64,000 nt of DNA from Hamadaea sp. (GCF_013362815.1 NZ_JABFVK010000018.1:1-64000); one strand, 5' to 3'; shown: positions 45,205 to 54,128, counted from the stretch's first letter. Numbers and translations: made by a program. Notes: generated by a model not told the origin, from the sequence alone.

Positions 45205-46110
45205 CTAATCCCGCAGGGGTGAGAAGGCGTCGAGGAGCTCTTCCGCGACCCGCATCGAGACCTGGGGATCGGCGTCCGGCGAACCGATGCGCGGGTCGAA
45301 GTTGAGGTCGAGGAACAACTCGGTCATTCCCTGCTCAGCCAGGCGTTCCACGTCGCCACGGATCTCTGCGAAGCTGCCGGTGAGCGGCCGCCGGTCGGCT
45401 CGACCGGGTTCACGGACGCGGACGGCGCAGCGGCAGATGAACCGCATCGTCTCCGGATCGCGGCCGACTTCCTCGGCGCCCTGACGGATCAGTCGGATCA
45501 TCGGCGCGACGTCTTGTTGCGTGGCTGAGCTGCTGCTGATCCAGCCGTCGGCGATCCGGCCGGCTCGACGCAGCGCGGCCGGCGCGGTTCCACCCAGCAG
45601 GACCGGTACGCGCGCCTGCACGGGCTTGGGTTCGAACTCCGCCCGGGGCACCTCGTAGAACCGCCCGGAATGCTCGGGCCACTTCTCCGTCCACAGTGTA
45701 CGCAGAACGGAGACGTACTCGGCGACGCGTGCCCCCCGTTCGCCCAGGGAAGCGCCGGTCGCGGTGAATTCCTCAGGCTGCCAACCGGTGCCGATCCCGG
45801 CGTCCACCCGGCCGCCGGAGAGGACGTCGAGCGTCGCGAGCTGCTTGGCGAGGATGACCGGGGAGAGGAACGGAAGATTCACGACCGCGACGCCCAGCCG
45901 GATCCGCCACGTCTGCGCGGCGACGAAGGCGAGCGGCAGCAACGGATCGAGGACGCTGCGGTACTGGTCGGCCAGGCCCTCCGGGGCGAGCAGTCGCTGG
46001 AAGGTCCACAGGCTGTCGTAGCCGAGCTCCTCGGCGCGTACCGCGATCGGCAGGATGCGGTCGGGAGTCGCCCAGGAACCGGAGACCGGCAGTCCCACGC
46101 CAAGCTTCAT
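45205..46110 (-). CDS. LLM-class F420-dependent oxidoreductase
   Basis: 301 aa. Luciferase-like monooxygenase TIM barrel: MKLGVGLPVSGSWATPDRILPIAVRAEELGYDSLWTFQR, WRIRLGVAVVNLPFLSPVILAKQLATLDVLSGGRVDAGIGTGWQPEEF, and PVQARVPVLLGGTAPAALRRAGRIADGWI. In actinobacteria this subgroup (TIGR03619-like) typically uses coenzyme F420. Substrate unknown. It is 5 bp downstream of lhgO, so the two are probably co-transcribed. Confidence 0.92.
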   Translation of the reverse strand: MKLGVGLPVSGSWATPDRILPIAVRAEELGYDSLWTFQRLLAPEGLADQYRSVLDPLLPLAFVAAQTWRIRLGVAVVNLPFLSPVILAKQLATLDVLSGGRVDAGIGTGWQPEEFTATGASLGERGARVAEYVSVLRTLWTEKWPEHSGRFYEVPRAEFEPKPVQARVPVLLGGTAPAALRRAGRIADGWISSSSATQQDVAPMIRLIRQGAEEVGRDPETMRFICRCAVRVREPGRADRRPLTGSFAEIRGDVERLAEQGMTELFLDLNFDPRIGSPDADPQVSMRVAEELLDAFSPLRD

Positions 46111-46115
46111 AAGAC

Positions 46116-47297
46116 TCAGGGTAGATCCGTCGCCATTTCTTGCACGATATGCCGGGCGATCGCGAGCGAACTGGTCGCGGCCGGAGAAGGCGCGTTGAGT
46201 ACGTGCACCTGCCGGGGTGCCCGGACGATGAGGAAGTCGTCGACGAGGCTGCCGTCCGGCCGGATCGCCTGGGCGCGTACGCCCGAACCCGCGGGTTCGA
46301 GGTCGGCCCGGGTGATCTCCGGGACCAGCTGCGCCACGCTTTCGGCGAACCGCCGCCGCGACAGCGAACGAGTCACCTCGCCCAGTCCGTACTTCCAATG
46401 CTTGCGCGCCAGCCGCTGGAAGCCGCCGTAGGTGAGGGTGGCGGCCAGCTCGCCCGGCCGGACCTTCGCCCACCGGTATCCCTCGCGGGCCAACGCGAGC
46501 ACGGCGTTCGGTCCGGCGTGGACGGTCCCGTCGATCATCTTGGTCAGGTGTACGCCGAGGAACGGGAACCGGGGATCGGGCACCGGATAGATCAACCCTC
46601 GGACGAGGTCGGTGCGATGCGCTTTGAGCTGTGCGTACTCCCCGCGGAACGGGATGATCCGAGCGGGCGGGGTGATCCCGGCGAGCGCTGCGATCCGGTC
46701 GGAGTAGAGGCCGGCACAGTTGATCAACGTGTCGTAGCGCAGATCCCCAGTGGTCGTCACGACGGTGTCGGGGCGGATCGCCGTCACCGCGCTGTTGAGT
46801 TGGACCTGGCCGCCGAGCTTCTCGATCTGCCCCGCCAGGGCCAGCGCCACCCGGCCGTAGTCGACGATTCCCGTCGACGGCACGTGCAAGGCTCCGACGC
46901 AGGCGACCTCGGGTTCCAGCTCCCGCGCCTCGTGCGCCGTCACCATGCGTACGGTGATCCCGTTGCCACGGGCCCGCTCCTCCAGCATCCGGAGCTGGCC
47001 CAGCTGACCGGCCGCCGTCGCCACGATGAGTTTGCCCGTGATCGCGTACGGGACGTCGTGCTCCTCACAGAACTCGATCATCTGCGCCACCCCGGCCCGG
47101 CACAGGCGTGCCTTCAGGCTGCCGGGCGGATAGTAGACACCCGCGTGCAGGACGCCGGAGTTGTGGCCGGTCTGGTGGGCCCCGGGCCGGCCCTCCTTCT
47201 CCACCACCGTCACGTCGGCGGCGGGTTGGTCGAGGAGGAGTTGACGGGCCACGGCCAGGCCGACGATGCCACCACCGATGACGACGTAGCGGGTCAC
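46116..47297 (-). CDS. lhgO: L-2-hydroxyglutarate oxidase
   Basis: 393 aa from GTG at 47297, which starts the protein directly at TRYVVIGGGIVGLAVARQLL, the FAD-binding GxGxxG motif. DAO-family oxidoreductase with VVEKEGRPGAHQTGHNSGVLHAGVYYPPGSLKA, the LhgO signature, and GPNAVLALAREGYRW. Oxidises L-2-hydroxyglutarate to 2-oxoglutarate, recovering a by-product of promiscuous dehydrogenases or of lysine breakdown. Confidence 0.93.
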   Translation of the reverse strand: MTRYVVIGGGIVGLAVARQLLLDQPAADVTVVEKEGRPGAHQTGHNSGVLHAGVYYPPGSLKARLCRAGVAQMIEFCEEHDVPYAITGKLIVATAAGQLGQLRMLEERARGNGITVRMVTAHEARELEPEVACVGALHVPSTGIVDYGRVALALAGQIEKLGGQVQLNSAVTAIRPDTVVTTTGDLRYDTLINCAGLYSDRIAALAGITPPARIIPFRGEYAQLKAHRTDLVRGLIYPVPDPRFPFLGVHLTKMIDGTVHAGPNAVLALAREGYRWAKVRPGELAATLTYGGFQRLARKHWKYGLGEVTRSLSRRRFAESVAQLVPEITRADLEPAGSGVRAQAIRPDGSLVDDFLIVRAPRQVHVLNAPSPAATSSLAIARHIVQEMATDLP

Positions 47298-47380
47298 CGG
47301 AGCAGCGTACGCCGATCTTCGCTGCACACAGCCGTCGCGAACTGTCACGAAGTTGTCAGCCTCGTCTTACGCTGAAGGAC

Positions 47381-47755
47381 ATGACCGGACGAGTCGTCCA
47401 TTTCGAAGTGCCCGCCGAGGACATGCAGCGGGCGCAGAAGTTCTACACCCAGGCGTTCGGATGGGACCTCACCCCGATCCCGGCGATGGGCTACACGCTG
47501 GTCTCGACCACGCCGAGCGGCGATCGCGGTCCACTGACCCCGGGCGCGATCAACGGCGGGCTGCTCGATCGGAAGGCGCCGTTCGACGGCCCGGTGATCA
47601 CCATCGAGGTCGCCGACATCGACGCCGCGCTCGCCTCCGTCGTCCGGCTCGGCGGTGAGGCGGTCATCGGCCGCCAGGCCGTGGGCGACATGGGCTTCAC
47701 CGGCTACTTCCGGGACACCGAGGGCAACCTGATCGGCCTCTGGCAGAACGCCTGA
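47381..47755 (+). CDS. VOC superfamily (glyoxalase/bleomycin-resistance-like) protein
   Basis: 124 aa. Two beta-alpha-beta-beta-beta modules: GRVVHFEVPAEDMQRAQKFYTQAFGWDL and GPVITIEVADIDAALASVVRLGGEAVIGRQAVGDMGFTGYFRDTEGNLIGLWQN. His6 and Glu in DTEGNLIGLW positions fit metal ligands of the family. Substrate unknown. Confidence 0.92.
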   Translation: MTGRVVHFEVPAEDMQRAQKFYTQAFGWDLTPIPAMGYTLVSTTPSGDRGPLTPGAINGGLLDRKAPFDGPVITIEVADIDAALASVVRLGGEAVIGRQAVGDMGFTGYFRDTEGNLIGLWQNA

Positions 47756-47767
47756 CCCCTCCTTGGG

Positions 47768-47830
47768 CGCTGGATCAGGGTTCCAGGTCGAATCTTGGGG
47801 CAAGATTCGACCGACATCCCTGATCCAGCG
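47768..47830. repeat. Palindromic repeat family A, copy 3
   Basis: 13-bp arms CGCTGGATCAGGG (47768-47780) and CCCTGATCCAGCG (47818-47830), nested 12-bp arms GGTCGAATCTTG (47786-47797) and CAAGATTCGACC (47801-47812) with a 3-nt loop. Lies between the convergent VOC and DUF5522 genes. Confidence 0.9.
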
Positions 47831-47851
47831 TGCATCCAAAGCCAAGCCCGG

Positions 47852-48085
47852 TCAGGTGACGTAGGGGCAGTGGCGGCAGCCTCGCTCGCAGCAGGTGCCG
47901 CGGTTCGCGAGGAACCTGGCGCTGAGGACGAACAGGCCGGTCTCGGGATCGAGGTAGCCGGCCTGCCCGTCCGCGACCGCCTCAGCGTGCCGGCGCAGGA
48001 TCTCCGCTCGCCTCGGGTGATCCGGCGCCAACCGGCTCGGGTGCGGCTCGGTCAAGGCCCGCGGCGCCAACGGCAACGGCTTCAC
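47852..48085 (-). CDS. DUF5522 family small Cys-rich protein
   Basis: 77 aa. Conserved DUF5522 pattern: HPRRAEILRRHAEAVADGQAGYLDPETGLFVLSARFLANRG then CCERGCRHCPY, a likely metal site with four cysteines and a histidine near the C-terminus. Function unknown. It overlaps the end of the upstream EamA gene by 104 bp in another frame on the same strand. Confidence 0.85.
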   Translation of the reverse strand: MKPLPLAPRALTEPHPSRLAPDHPRRAEILRRHAEAVADGQAGYLDPETGLFVLSARFLANRGTCCERGCRHCPYVT

Positions 48086-48971
48086 GGCTCCCCTTCCGCA
48101 CCGGAACGCTCATGGCCGCGACGGCGGCCAGCAGCATCACGGTACCGGCGACGGCCGGCAGGCCGAGCCGCTCCCCCAGCGCCGCCACTGCCACCGCCAG
48201 TGCGCTGACCGGCTCGATCAGCACCAGCATCGCCGCGGTGGTCGCGGGCACGGTCTTCAAACCATTGAAGAACATGGTGTACGCCATCGCAGTGGGCACG
48301 ATTCCGAGAAAGATCAGCCACCCGAACGCGGCGGGCCCGTTCGACCCCGGAAGCAGGCCCTCCGCTGCGGCCAACGGCAAGAGGCACAGCGTCGCCACCA
48401 CGAACGAGGCCAGCGTCTTGCCGACGTCATCCGAACCGATGTGGTCGGCGTACCGCCGGGTGAGCAGAGTGACCAGCGCGTAGCCGGCGGCGGAGGCGAG
48501 CGCCCAGATCACCCCGAGCACCGGGTGTGGGCCGACCTCGCCCGGACCACCCACGATCATGACCAGACCCGCGATCGCGACCCCGATGGCCAGGACCGCG
48601 CGGCCGGTGAGCGGCTCGCCGAGAAAGAGCCGCGCGCCGATCGCGACCAGAATCGGGCATGCGCCCAGCGTGGCCACGGTGCCGACGGCGACGCCGGCCT
48701 CAGCGATCGACAAGTAGTAGGCGGATTGGTAGACGGCCAGACCGAGGCCGATCACGATCATGACCCAGCCGCGCGGGAACACCGCCCGGGGCCCGATCGG
48801 CCGACGCCGAACCAGCTGGACCAGAGCGAGCACGAGTACGCCGAACGCGGCGCGCCAGAAGGACACGGCCAACGGCCCGAGGCCGCTGGTCCGATAGAGG
48901 ACCGACGCGACGACACCGCCCATGCCCCAGGCAACGGCTGCGGTCGCGACGAAGAAGACGCCTGACTTCAT
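47982..48971 (-). CDS. EamA/DMT-family transporter
   Basis: 329 aa from ATG at 48971 (GGAG about 9 nt upstream). Ten membrane helices in two EamA repeats: AAVAWGMGGVVASVLYRTSG, AYYLSIAEAGVAVGTVATLGACPILVAIGARLFLGEPL in the first; VPTAMAYTMFFNGLKTVPATTAAMLVLIEPVSALAVAVAALGERLG in the second. Exporter or importer of small metabolites; substrate unknown. The last 35 residues after PVRKGSREA lie over the start of the DUF5522 gene and are not part of the conserved fold. Confidence 0.9.
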   Translation of the reverse strand: MKSGVFFVATAAVAWGMGGVVASVLYRTSGLGPLAVSFWRAAFGVLVLALVQLVRRRPIGPRAVFPRGWVMIVIGLGLAVYQSAYYLSIAEAGVAVGTVATLGACPILVAIGARLFLGEPLTGRAVLAIGVAIAGLVMIVGGPGEVGPHPVLGVIWALASAAGYALVTLLTRRYADHIGSDDVGKTLASFVVATLCLLPLAAAEGLLPGSNGPAAFGWLIFLGIVPTAMAYTMFFNGLKTVPATTAAMLVLIEPVSALAVAVAALGERLGLPAVAGTVMLLAAVAAMSVPVRKGSREAVAVGAAGLDRAAPEPVGAGSPEASGDPAPAR

Positions 48972-49035
48972 TTCCGAGTTCTCCACTGAAAGTCGTCCGA
49001 ACCATGACTGGCGTCTGCGGGCGACGACTCATCGT

Positions 49036-49055
49036 CCGGGCTTCACACAGCCCGG
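49036..49055 (-). promoter_or_regulatory. Small hairpin in the EamA gene leader
   Basis: CCGGGCT (49036-49042) and AGCCCGG (49049-49055) with 6-nt loop, 65-85 nt upstream of the EamA start on the minus strand. May be an attenuator or chance pairing; not a recognised riboswitch. Confidence 0.3.
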
Positions 49056-49137
49056 AACAGGTGGAGATGGGTGCCGACCGCGGTCAGGCGACCGGTGGCG
49101 AAATGATGGTGCGTCCCATGGCGATCACCCTATAGGG

Positions 49138-49166
49138 CGAGAGGGGAGCCGACGGCTCCCCTCTCG
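49138..49166 (-). terminator. Terminator of nrdJ
   Basis: Perfect 13-bp stem CGAGAGGGGAGCC (49138-49150) and GGCTCCCCTCTCG (49154-49166) with a 3-nt loop, 16 bp after the nrdJ stop. Confidence 0.88.
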
Positions 49167-49182
49167 TACCGCGGGACGATGA

Positions 49183-51972
49183 TCAGCTGCAGCCGCTGGT
49201 GGAGCCGCAGCCCTCGCAGACGTAGCAGCTACCGGCCGGGCGCATCTTCGTGCCGCAGGTGAAGCACAGCGGCGCGTCGGCCGCCTTGCCCAGTACGGCT
49301 TCCAGCAGCTCGGTCGAGGAACCGACCGCCTTGGCCGGAGCCGGCGCCTGGATCTGCATGACCGGCTTCTCCGGCGCGGCCGGCGGCACGTACTCCGTGC
49401 CCTCCTCCTCGGCGCGCAGCTGGGCGGTCCGCTCGGCGGCGGTGAAAATGCCCAGCTCGGCCCGCCGGTCGTACGGGAGGAAGTCGAGCGCCAGGCGACG
49501 GAAGATGTAGTCCATCACCGAGTTGGCGATCCGGATGTCCGGGTCGTCGGTCATCCCCGCCGGCTCGAACCGCATGTTGGTGAACTTGCCGACGTAGGTC
49601 TCCAGCGGAACGCCGTACTGCAGGCCGATCGAGATCGCCACGGAGAAGGCGTCCATCACACCCGCCAGGGTGGAGCCCTGCTTCGACATCTTCAGGAAGA
49701 CCTCGCCCAGGCCGTCGTCCGGGTAGGAGGACGCGGTCAGGTAACCCTCGGCGTCGCCGACCGTGAACGAGACCGTCTGGGACGGACGCTTCTTCGGCAG
49801 CCGCTTGCGGACCGGCCGGTACTCGACGACCTTCTCCACCTCGGCCGGGGCCGTCGAGACGACCTCCGCCTTCTCCTCGGCCTTGGCCTTCTTGCCGACC
49901 GACAGCGGCTGGCCGACCTTGCAGTTGTCGCGGTAGATCGCGAGCGCCTTGAGGCCAAGTTTCCAGCCGTCGTAGTACATCTTCTCGACGTCCTCGACGG
50001 TCGCCGACTCCGGCATGTTCACCGTCTTGCTGATCGCGCCCGAGATGAACGGCTGGATCGCCGCCATCATCAGCACGTGGCCCATCGGGGAGATGGCCCG
50101 CTCGCCCATGGCGCAGTCGAAGACCGACAGGTGCTCGGCCTTCAGCCCGGGCGCGTCCACCACGTGGCCGTGCTGGGCGATGTACTCGACGATCGCCTCG
50201 ACCTGCTCCTCCTGGTAACCCAGGGAACGCAGCGCCCGCGGCACGGTCTGGTTGACGATCTGCATCGACCCGCCGCCGACCAGCTTCTTGAACTTGACCA
50301 GCGCCAGGTCCGGCTCGACCCCGGTGGTGTCGCAGTCCATCATGAAGCCGATGGTGCCGGTCGGGGCGAGCACGCTCGCCTGCGAGTTACGCCAGCCCTG
50401 CTTCTCACCGATCTTGTTGCCGAGCTGCCACTGCTTGGCGGCTTCCTTGGTGATCGCCTTCGCGACGTCGCCGATCGGCTTGATCTCGTCGCAAGCGGCG
50501 GCGTGCTTACGCATCACGCGCTGGTGGGGCGTGGCGTTGCGGGCGTAGCCGTCGTACGGGCCGACGACTCCGGCCAGTTCGGCCGACCGACGGTACGCCG
50601 TCCCCGTCATCAAGGCGGTGATCGCGGCGGCGACCGCCCGGCCACCCTCCGAGTCGTACGGCAGGCCACTGGCCATGAGGAGGGCGCCGAGGTTGGCGTA
50701 CCCGATGCCGAGCTGGCGGTAGGCCCGGGTGTTCTCGGTGATCTTCTTCGTCGGGAAGTCGGCGAAGCAGATCGAGATGTCCATCGCGGTGATGACGAAC
50801 TCGACCGACTTGACGAACTTCTCGATCTCGAACGAGCCGTCGTCGGCGAGGAACTTCATCAGGTTCAGCGAGGCCAGGTTGCACGACGTATCGTCGAGGT
50901 GCATGTATTCCGAACACGGGTTGCTCGCCGTGATCCGGCCGGTCTCCGAGCAGGTGTGCCAGTCGTTGATCGTCCCGTCGTACTGGATGCCGGGATCGGC
51001 GCACTCCCACGCGGCCTGGGCCATCTTGCGGAACAGCGATTTGGCGTCGACGGTGTCGACGACCCGGCCGTCGAGGCGGCCGAGCAGGTCGAACGACTTG
51101 CCCTCGTCGACCGCGTGCATGAACTCGTCGTTGACGCGCACCGAGTTGTTGGCGTTCTGGTACTGCACGCTGATGATGTCGTGCCCGCCGAGGTCCATGT
51201 CGAAGCCGGCGTCGCGCAGCGCCCGGATCTTGTCCTCCTCGCGCGCCTTGGTCGCGATGAAGTCCTCGACGTCGGGGTGATCGACGTCGAGGATGACCAT
51301 CTTCGCCGCGCGCCGGGTCGCCCCGCCGCTCTTGATGGTCCCCGCAGACGCGTCGGCGCCGCGCATGAAGCTGACCGGGCCGGACGCCGTCCCGCCGGAG
51401 GAGAGCAGCTCCTTGCTGGCCCGGATGCGGGACAGGTTGATGCCGGAGCCGGAGCCGCCCTTGAAGATCAGCCCCTCCTCCTTGTACCAGTCCATGATCG
51501 AGTCGACCGAGTCGTCGACCGACAGGATGAAGCAGGCGCTGACCTGCTGCGGGCTCAGCGTGCCGACGTTGAACCAGACCGGGGAGTTGAAGCTGAAGAC
51601 CTGGTGCAGCAGCATCCAGGTGAGCTCGTGCTCGAACAGCTCGGCGTCGCCGTCGCTCGCGAAGTAGCCGAACTCCTCGCCGGCCTTGCGATAGGTCTGC
51701 ACCACGCGGTCGATCAGCTGGCGCAGGCTCCACTCGCGCTCGGGCGTGCCCACCGCGCCCCGGAAGTACTTGGTGGTGACGATGTTCGTGGCGTTGACGC
51801 TCCAGAACTCCGGAAACTCGACGCCCCGCTGCTCGAAGTTGATCGAGCCGTCCCGCCAGTTGGTCATGACGACGTCGCGGCGCTCCCACGCCACCTCGTC
51901 GTAGGGATGGACCCCTTCCGTGGTCCAGACCCGGTCGATCTTCATCCCCGCCGCTCGCGTGCGTCCCGCCAT
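49183..51972 (-). CDS. nrdJ: Vitamin B12-dependent ribonucleoside-diphosphate reductase (class II)
   Basis: 929 aa, ATG with GGAGGGG upstream. Class II RNR fold: SFNSPVWFNVG and SACFILSVDDSVDSI (redox Cys), KGGSGSGINLSRIR, NPCSEYMHLDDTSCNLASLNL (NxCxE active-site motif), APTGTIGFMMDCDTTGVEPD. A C-terminal Cys-rich segment (CFTCGTKMRPAGSCYVCEGCG) supplies the reducing thiols and zinc site. Uses adenosylcobalamin to make a thiyl radical and reduces all four ribonucleotides, with or without oxygen. Downstream of nrdR on the same strand. No cobalamin riboswitch is visible in the 85-bp gap. Confidence 0.97.
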   Translation of the reverse strand: MAGRTRAAGMKIDRVWTTEGVHPYDEVAWERRDVVMTNWRDGSINFEQRGVEFPEFWSVNATNIVTTKYFRGAVGTPEREWSLRQLIDRVVQTYRKAGEEFGYFASDGDAELFEHELTWMLLHQVFSFNSPVWFNVGTLSPQQVSACFILSVDDSVDSIMDWYKEEGLIFKGGSGSGINLSRIRASKELLSSGGTASGPVSFMRGADASAGTIKSGGATRRAAKMVILDVDHPDVEDFIATKAREEDKIRALRDAGFDMDLGGHDIISVQYQNANNSVRVNDEFMHAVDEGKSFDLLGRLDGRVVDTVDAKSLFRKMAQAAWECADPGIQYDGTINDWHTCSETGRITASNPCSEYMHLDDTSCNLASLNLMKFLADDGSFEIEKFVKSVEFVITAMDISICFADFPTKKITENTRAYRQLGIGYANLGALLMASGLPYDSEGGRAVAAAITALMTGTAYRRSAELAGVVGPYDGYARNATPHQRVMRKHAAACDEIKPIGDVAKAITKEAAKQWQLGNKIGEKQGWRNSQASVLAPTGTIGFMMDCDTTGVEPDLALVKFKKLVGGGSMQIVNQTVPRALRSLGYQEEQVEAIVEYIAQHGHVVDAPGLKAEHLSVFDCAMGERAISPMGHVLMMAAIQPFISGAISKTVNMPESATVEDVEKMYYDGWKLGLKALAIYRDNCKVGQPLSVGKKAKAEEKAEVVSTAPAEVEKVVEYRPVRKRLPKKRPSQTVSFTVGDAEGYLTASSYPDDGLGEVFLKMSKQGSTLAGVMDAFSVAISIGLQYGVPLETYVGKFTNMRFEPAGMTDDPDIRIANSVMDYIFRRLALDFLPYDRRAELGIFTAAERTAQLRAEEEGTEYVPPAAPEKPVMQIQAPAPAKAVGSSTELLEAVLGKAADAPLCFTCGTKMRPAGSCYVCEGCGSTSGCS

Positions 51973-52057
51973 CGAGAGCCCCCTCCAGCTTTCACCATCT
52001 GTATAACGCGTGCCTGTGACAATTCAGTTCGTGATCCAGCGCCCTTCAGCAGGGCGT

Positions 52058-52522
52058 TCAGACGGCGGACGTACTGCCGTTACGAGTGCGCAGAGCGGCG
52101 ATTTCACGCTCGAAGTCGTCCAGGGACTCGAAATCCCGATAGACGGACGCAAACCGGAGGTACGCCACCTCGTCCAGCTCCCGGAGGGGCTGCAGAATGG
52201 CCAGCCCGACCTCGTGCGAGGGGATCTCGGCCGCCCCTCGGGCCCGGATGGTCTCCTCGACCCGCTGCGCGAGCAGTGCGATCTTGTCCTCGTCGACGGG
52301 CCGGCCCTGGCAGGCCTTGCGTACGCCGCTGACGATCTTGGACCGGCTGAACGGCTCGGTCACACCGCTTCGCTTCACCACGGCGAGAACGGCCTCTTCG
52401 ACCGTCGTGAACCGTTTGCCGCACTCTGGGCAGTGACGTCGCCGCCGGATGATCTGTCCGTCTTCGGCCTCACGGGAATCGACCACTCGGGAATCGGCGT
52501 GCCGGCAGTACGGGCAGCGCAT
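52058..52522 (-). CDS. nrdR: Transcriptional repressor NrdR
   Basis: 154 aa from ATG at 52522 (GGAGGGGG upstream). Zinc ribbon [15 protein letters not shown] and [17 protein letters not shown], then an ATP-cone (about 50-140; [29 protein letters not shown]). NrdR senses dATP/ATP through the cone and represses ribonucleotide reductase genes. Directly upstream of nrdJ, consistent with autoregulated nrdR-nrdJ operon. Confidence 0.97.
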   Translation of the reverse strand: MRCPYCRHADSRVVDSREAEDGQIIRRRRHCPECGKRFTTVEEAVLAVVKRSGVTEPFSRSKIVSGVRKACQGRPVDEDKIALLAQRVEETIRARGAAEIPSHEVGLAILQPLRELDEVAYLRFASVYRDFESLDDFEREIAALRTRNGSTSAV

Positions 52523-52997
52523 CAGGTCCCCCTCCTCCCACCCGGCCGGGTACCACGTCCGGCGGACATGGCTGATCACGGGCCGTCCCCGAAAGGCCGA
52601 CGCCGATGAGATGACGCAGATCACCGTGGCCGGTCACTCGACGCTATCTATAGATGTCGAGCGCCTCGGTCACCACAAGATGTTGGGGTTGAACTTATTC
52701 CTCAGACGGTCCTCGCGCAAGTTCGACACGGCATCGCCGACACGTGTCGCGAATCTCAACACGCCGCGCCGCCTCGTGGTTACTGCCCGCTGCGAATCCG
52801 CCCGAAAGGCAGGGCTTGAAAGGGGTACCAGAACAACCGTACGATGTCGAGACCGACACGCGTCGTACAACTGTTTGAAGGTGTCGGTGAAACACGATAC
52901 GGTCATCTCAGCGAATCCGGACACAACGCCGCCAGCGGCGCTCGGGCCTTCGCCGATGATCAGCTTCCCCGGATCAGTTCAGCAGGAGGGCAGCCAG
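52523..52997. other. Divergent nrdR/lexA regulatory region
   Basis: 475 bp without a supported gene. It contains the palindrome ATCTATAGAT (52646-52655), a weak NrdR-box-like sequence at 52673-52688 (11 of 16 positions by eye), a perfect CGACACGTGTCG palindrome (52738-52749), and two LexA-box-like sites nearer lexA. Base composition is lower in GC than the flanking genes. Confidence 0.55.
52863..52878. promoter_or_regulatory. Candidate SOS (LexA) box
   Basis: TCGTACAACTGTTTGA matches the actinobacterial LexA box TCGAAC-4-GTTCGA at 10 of 12 defined positions. A weaker site (9 of 12) is at 52829-52844. Both are 120-170 bp before the lexA start, fitting autoregulation. Confidence 0.5.
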
Positions 52998-53702
52998 ATG
53001 GCGTCCGAGAAGAAGCCCAAGACCGCGATGCGCAGCGTGGCCTCGATCTCCGCCACGACGCTCGACCTGCCAGGCGGTCCCGAGCTCACCGCCCGTCAGC
53101 GGCGCATCCTGGACACCATTCGTGCCTGGATGGACCAGAAGGGCTACCCGCCCACCGTCCGCGAGATCGGCGACGCCGTGGGCCTGGTCAGCCCGTCGAG
53201 CGTCGCTTACCAGCTCAAGGAGCTGGAGCGGAAGGGCTACCTCCGCCGCGATCCGCACCGCCCGCGCGCCGTCGACGTCCGCCCGCCGGCCGACACCGAC
53301 CCGGAGCTGCTCGGCATGCTGCGGCCCACCCCGGCGTACGTGCCGGTCGTCGGACGCATCGCCGCCGGTGGCCCCATCCTCGCGGAGGAATCCGTCGAGG
53401 ACGTCTTCCCGCTCCCCCGCGAACTCGTCGGCGAGGGCACTCTCTTCCTGCTCCAGGTCAAGGGCGACTCGATGATCGAGGCGGCCATCTGCGACGGCGA
53501 CTGGGTCGCTGTACGCCAGCAGCCCACCGCCGACTCCGGAGACATCGTTGCCGCGATGATCGAAGGAGAGGCGACGGTGAAGACCTACCGCAAGCGGAAC
53601 GGGCATGTGCTCCTGATGCCGCGCAACCCCGCGTACGAGCCGATTCCCGGCGACGAGGCCTCGATCCTGGGTAAAGTCGTCGCCGTCATGCGGCGGGTGT
53701 AA
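52998..53702 (+). CDS. lexA: SOS-response repressor/protease LexA
   Basis: 234 aa from ATG at 52998 with AGGAGGG 7 nt upstream. N-terminal winged helix (about 27-92; [48 protein letters not shown]), then S24 autoprotease: Ala-Gly cleavage site in RIAAGGPI (A123-G124), nucleophile Ser158 in GDSM and Lys195 in ATVKTY. On RecA filaments it cuts itself, derepressing DNA-repair genes. Its stop codon TAA lies inside the left arm of a large palindromic element. Confidence 0.97.
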   Translation: MASEKKPKTAMRSVASISATTLDLPGGPELTARQRRILDTIRAWMDQKGYPPTVREIGDAVGLVSPSSVAYQLKELERKGYLRRDPHRPRAVDVRPPADTDPELLGMLRPTPAYVPVVGRIAAGGPILAEESVEDVFPLPRELVGEGTLFLLQVKGDSMIEAAICDGDWVAVRQQPTADSGDIVAAMIEGEATVKTYRKRNGHVLLMPRNPAYEPIPGDEASILGKVVAVMRRV

Positions 53703-53806
53703 AACGGATCCCATTTCGTCCCTGGCTGCGTTGCTCGACACCTCGTTGCCCCGAGGCAACGTCGGCGTCGTGCGCCTTGCCAGGAACAAAATGGGATCCG
53801 TTTTAC
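53699..53806. repeat. Palindromic element family C, copy 1
   Basis: 108 bp; outer arms GTAAAACGGATCCCATTT (53699-53716) and its complement ending at 53806, then CCTGGC/GCCAGG, and a central GTTGCC-4-GGCAAC. The lexA stop codon is in the left arm. An inverted near-identical copy is at 53985-54092. Confidence 0.9.
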
Positions 53807-53862
53807 GTACCTTCGAGGGTTGAATAGGTAGCTGGGCGCTGTCCGCGGGTTGACGCGAGCTG

Positions 53863-53937
53863 CCTTTCCTGCAGATCAGGGTTATGCATGCCAAATCGGG
53901 GCTCCGAAGCATGCGTAACCGTGATCTGCAGGGAAAA
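53863..53937. repeat. Palindromic repeat family B, copy 2
   Basis: Left arm CCTGCAGATCAGGGTTATGC and right arm GCGTAACCGTGATCTGCAGG, differing from copy 1 at 5523-5590 at only a few positions, plus outer TTTCC/GGAAA. Sits between the two inverted C elements. Confidence 0.88.
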
Positions 53938-53984
53938 CAACGCAGCGGCGGGCGCGGTTTTGGCATACCGAATTGCTGGCGGGG

Positions 53985-54092
53985 CTGAAACGGATGCCAT
54001 TTCGTTCCTGGCAAGGCGCACGACGCCGACGTTGCCTCGGGGCAACGAGGTGTCGAGCAACGCAGCCAGGGGCGGAATGGGGCCGTTGAAGC
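53985..54092. repeat. Palindromic element family C, copy 2 (inverted)
   Basis: Reverse complement of copy 1: a 60-70 bp core from GTTCCTGGCAAGG to GCAACGCAGCCAGG is identical, with outer arms (AAACGGATGCCATTT and AATGGGGCCGTT) more diverged. Together with copy 1 and B copy 2 it fills the lexA to 54129 gap. Confidence 0.9.
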
Positions 54093-54128
54093 AAACACGG
54101 CCGTCAGCCACACCCAACGAACCCGGTA

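Noticed and set aside
46140-47375. 411-codon plus-strand open frame
   Set aside because: Antisense to lhgO; no domain or ribosome site.
51973-52057. Cobalamin riboswitch before nrdJ
   Set aside because: The gap is only 85 bp and I see no B12-box or the expected long structured leader; nrdR upstream is the likely control point.
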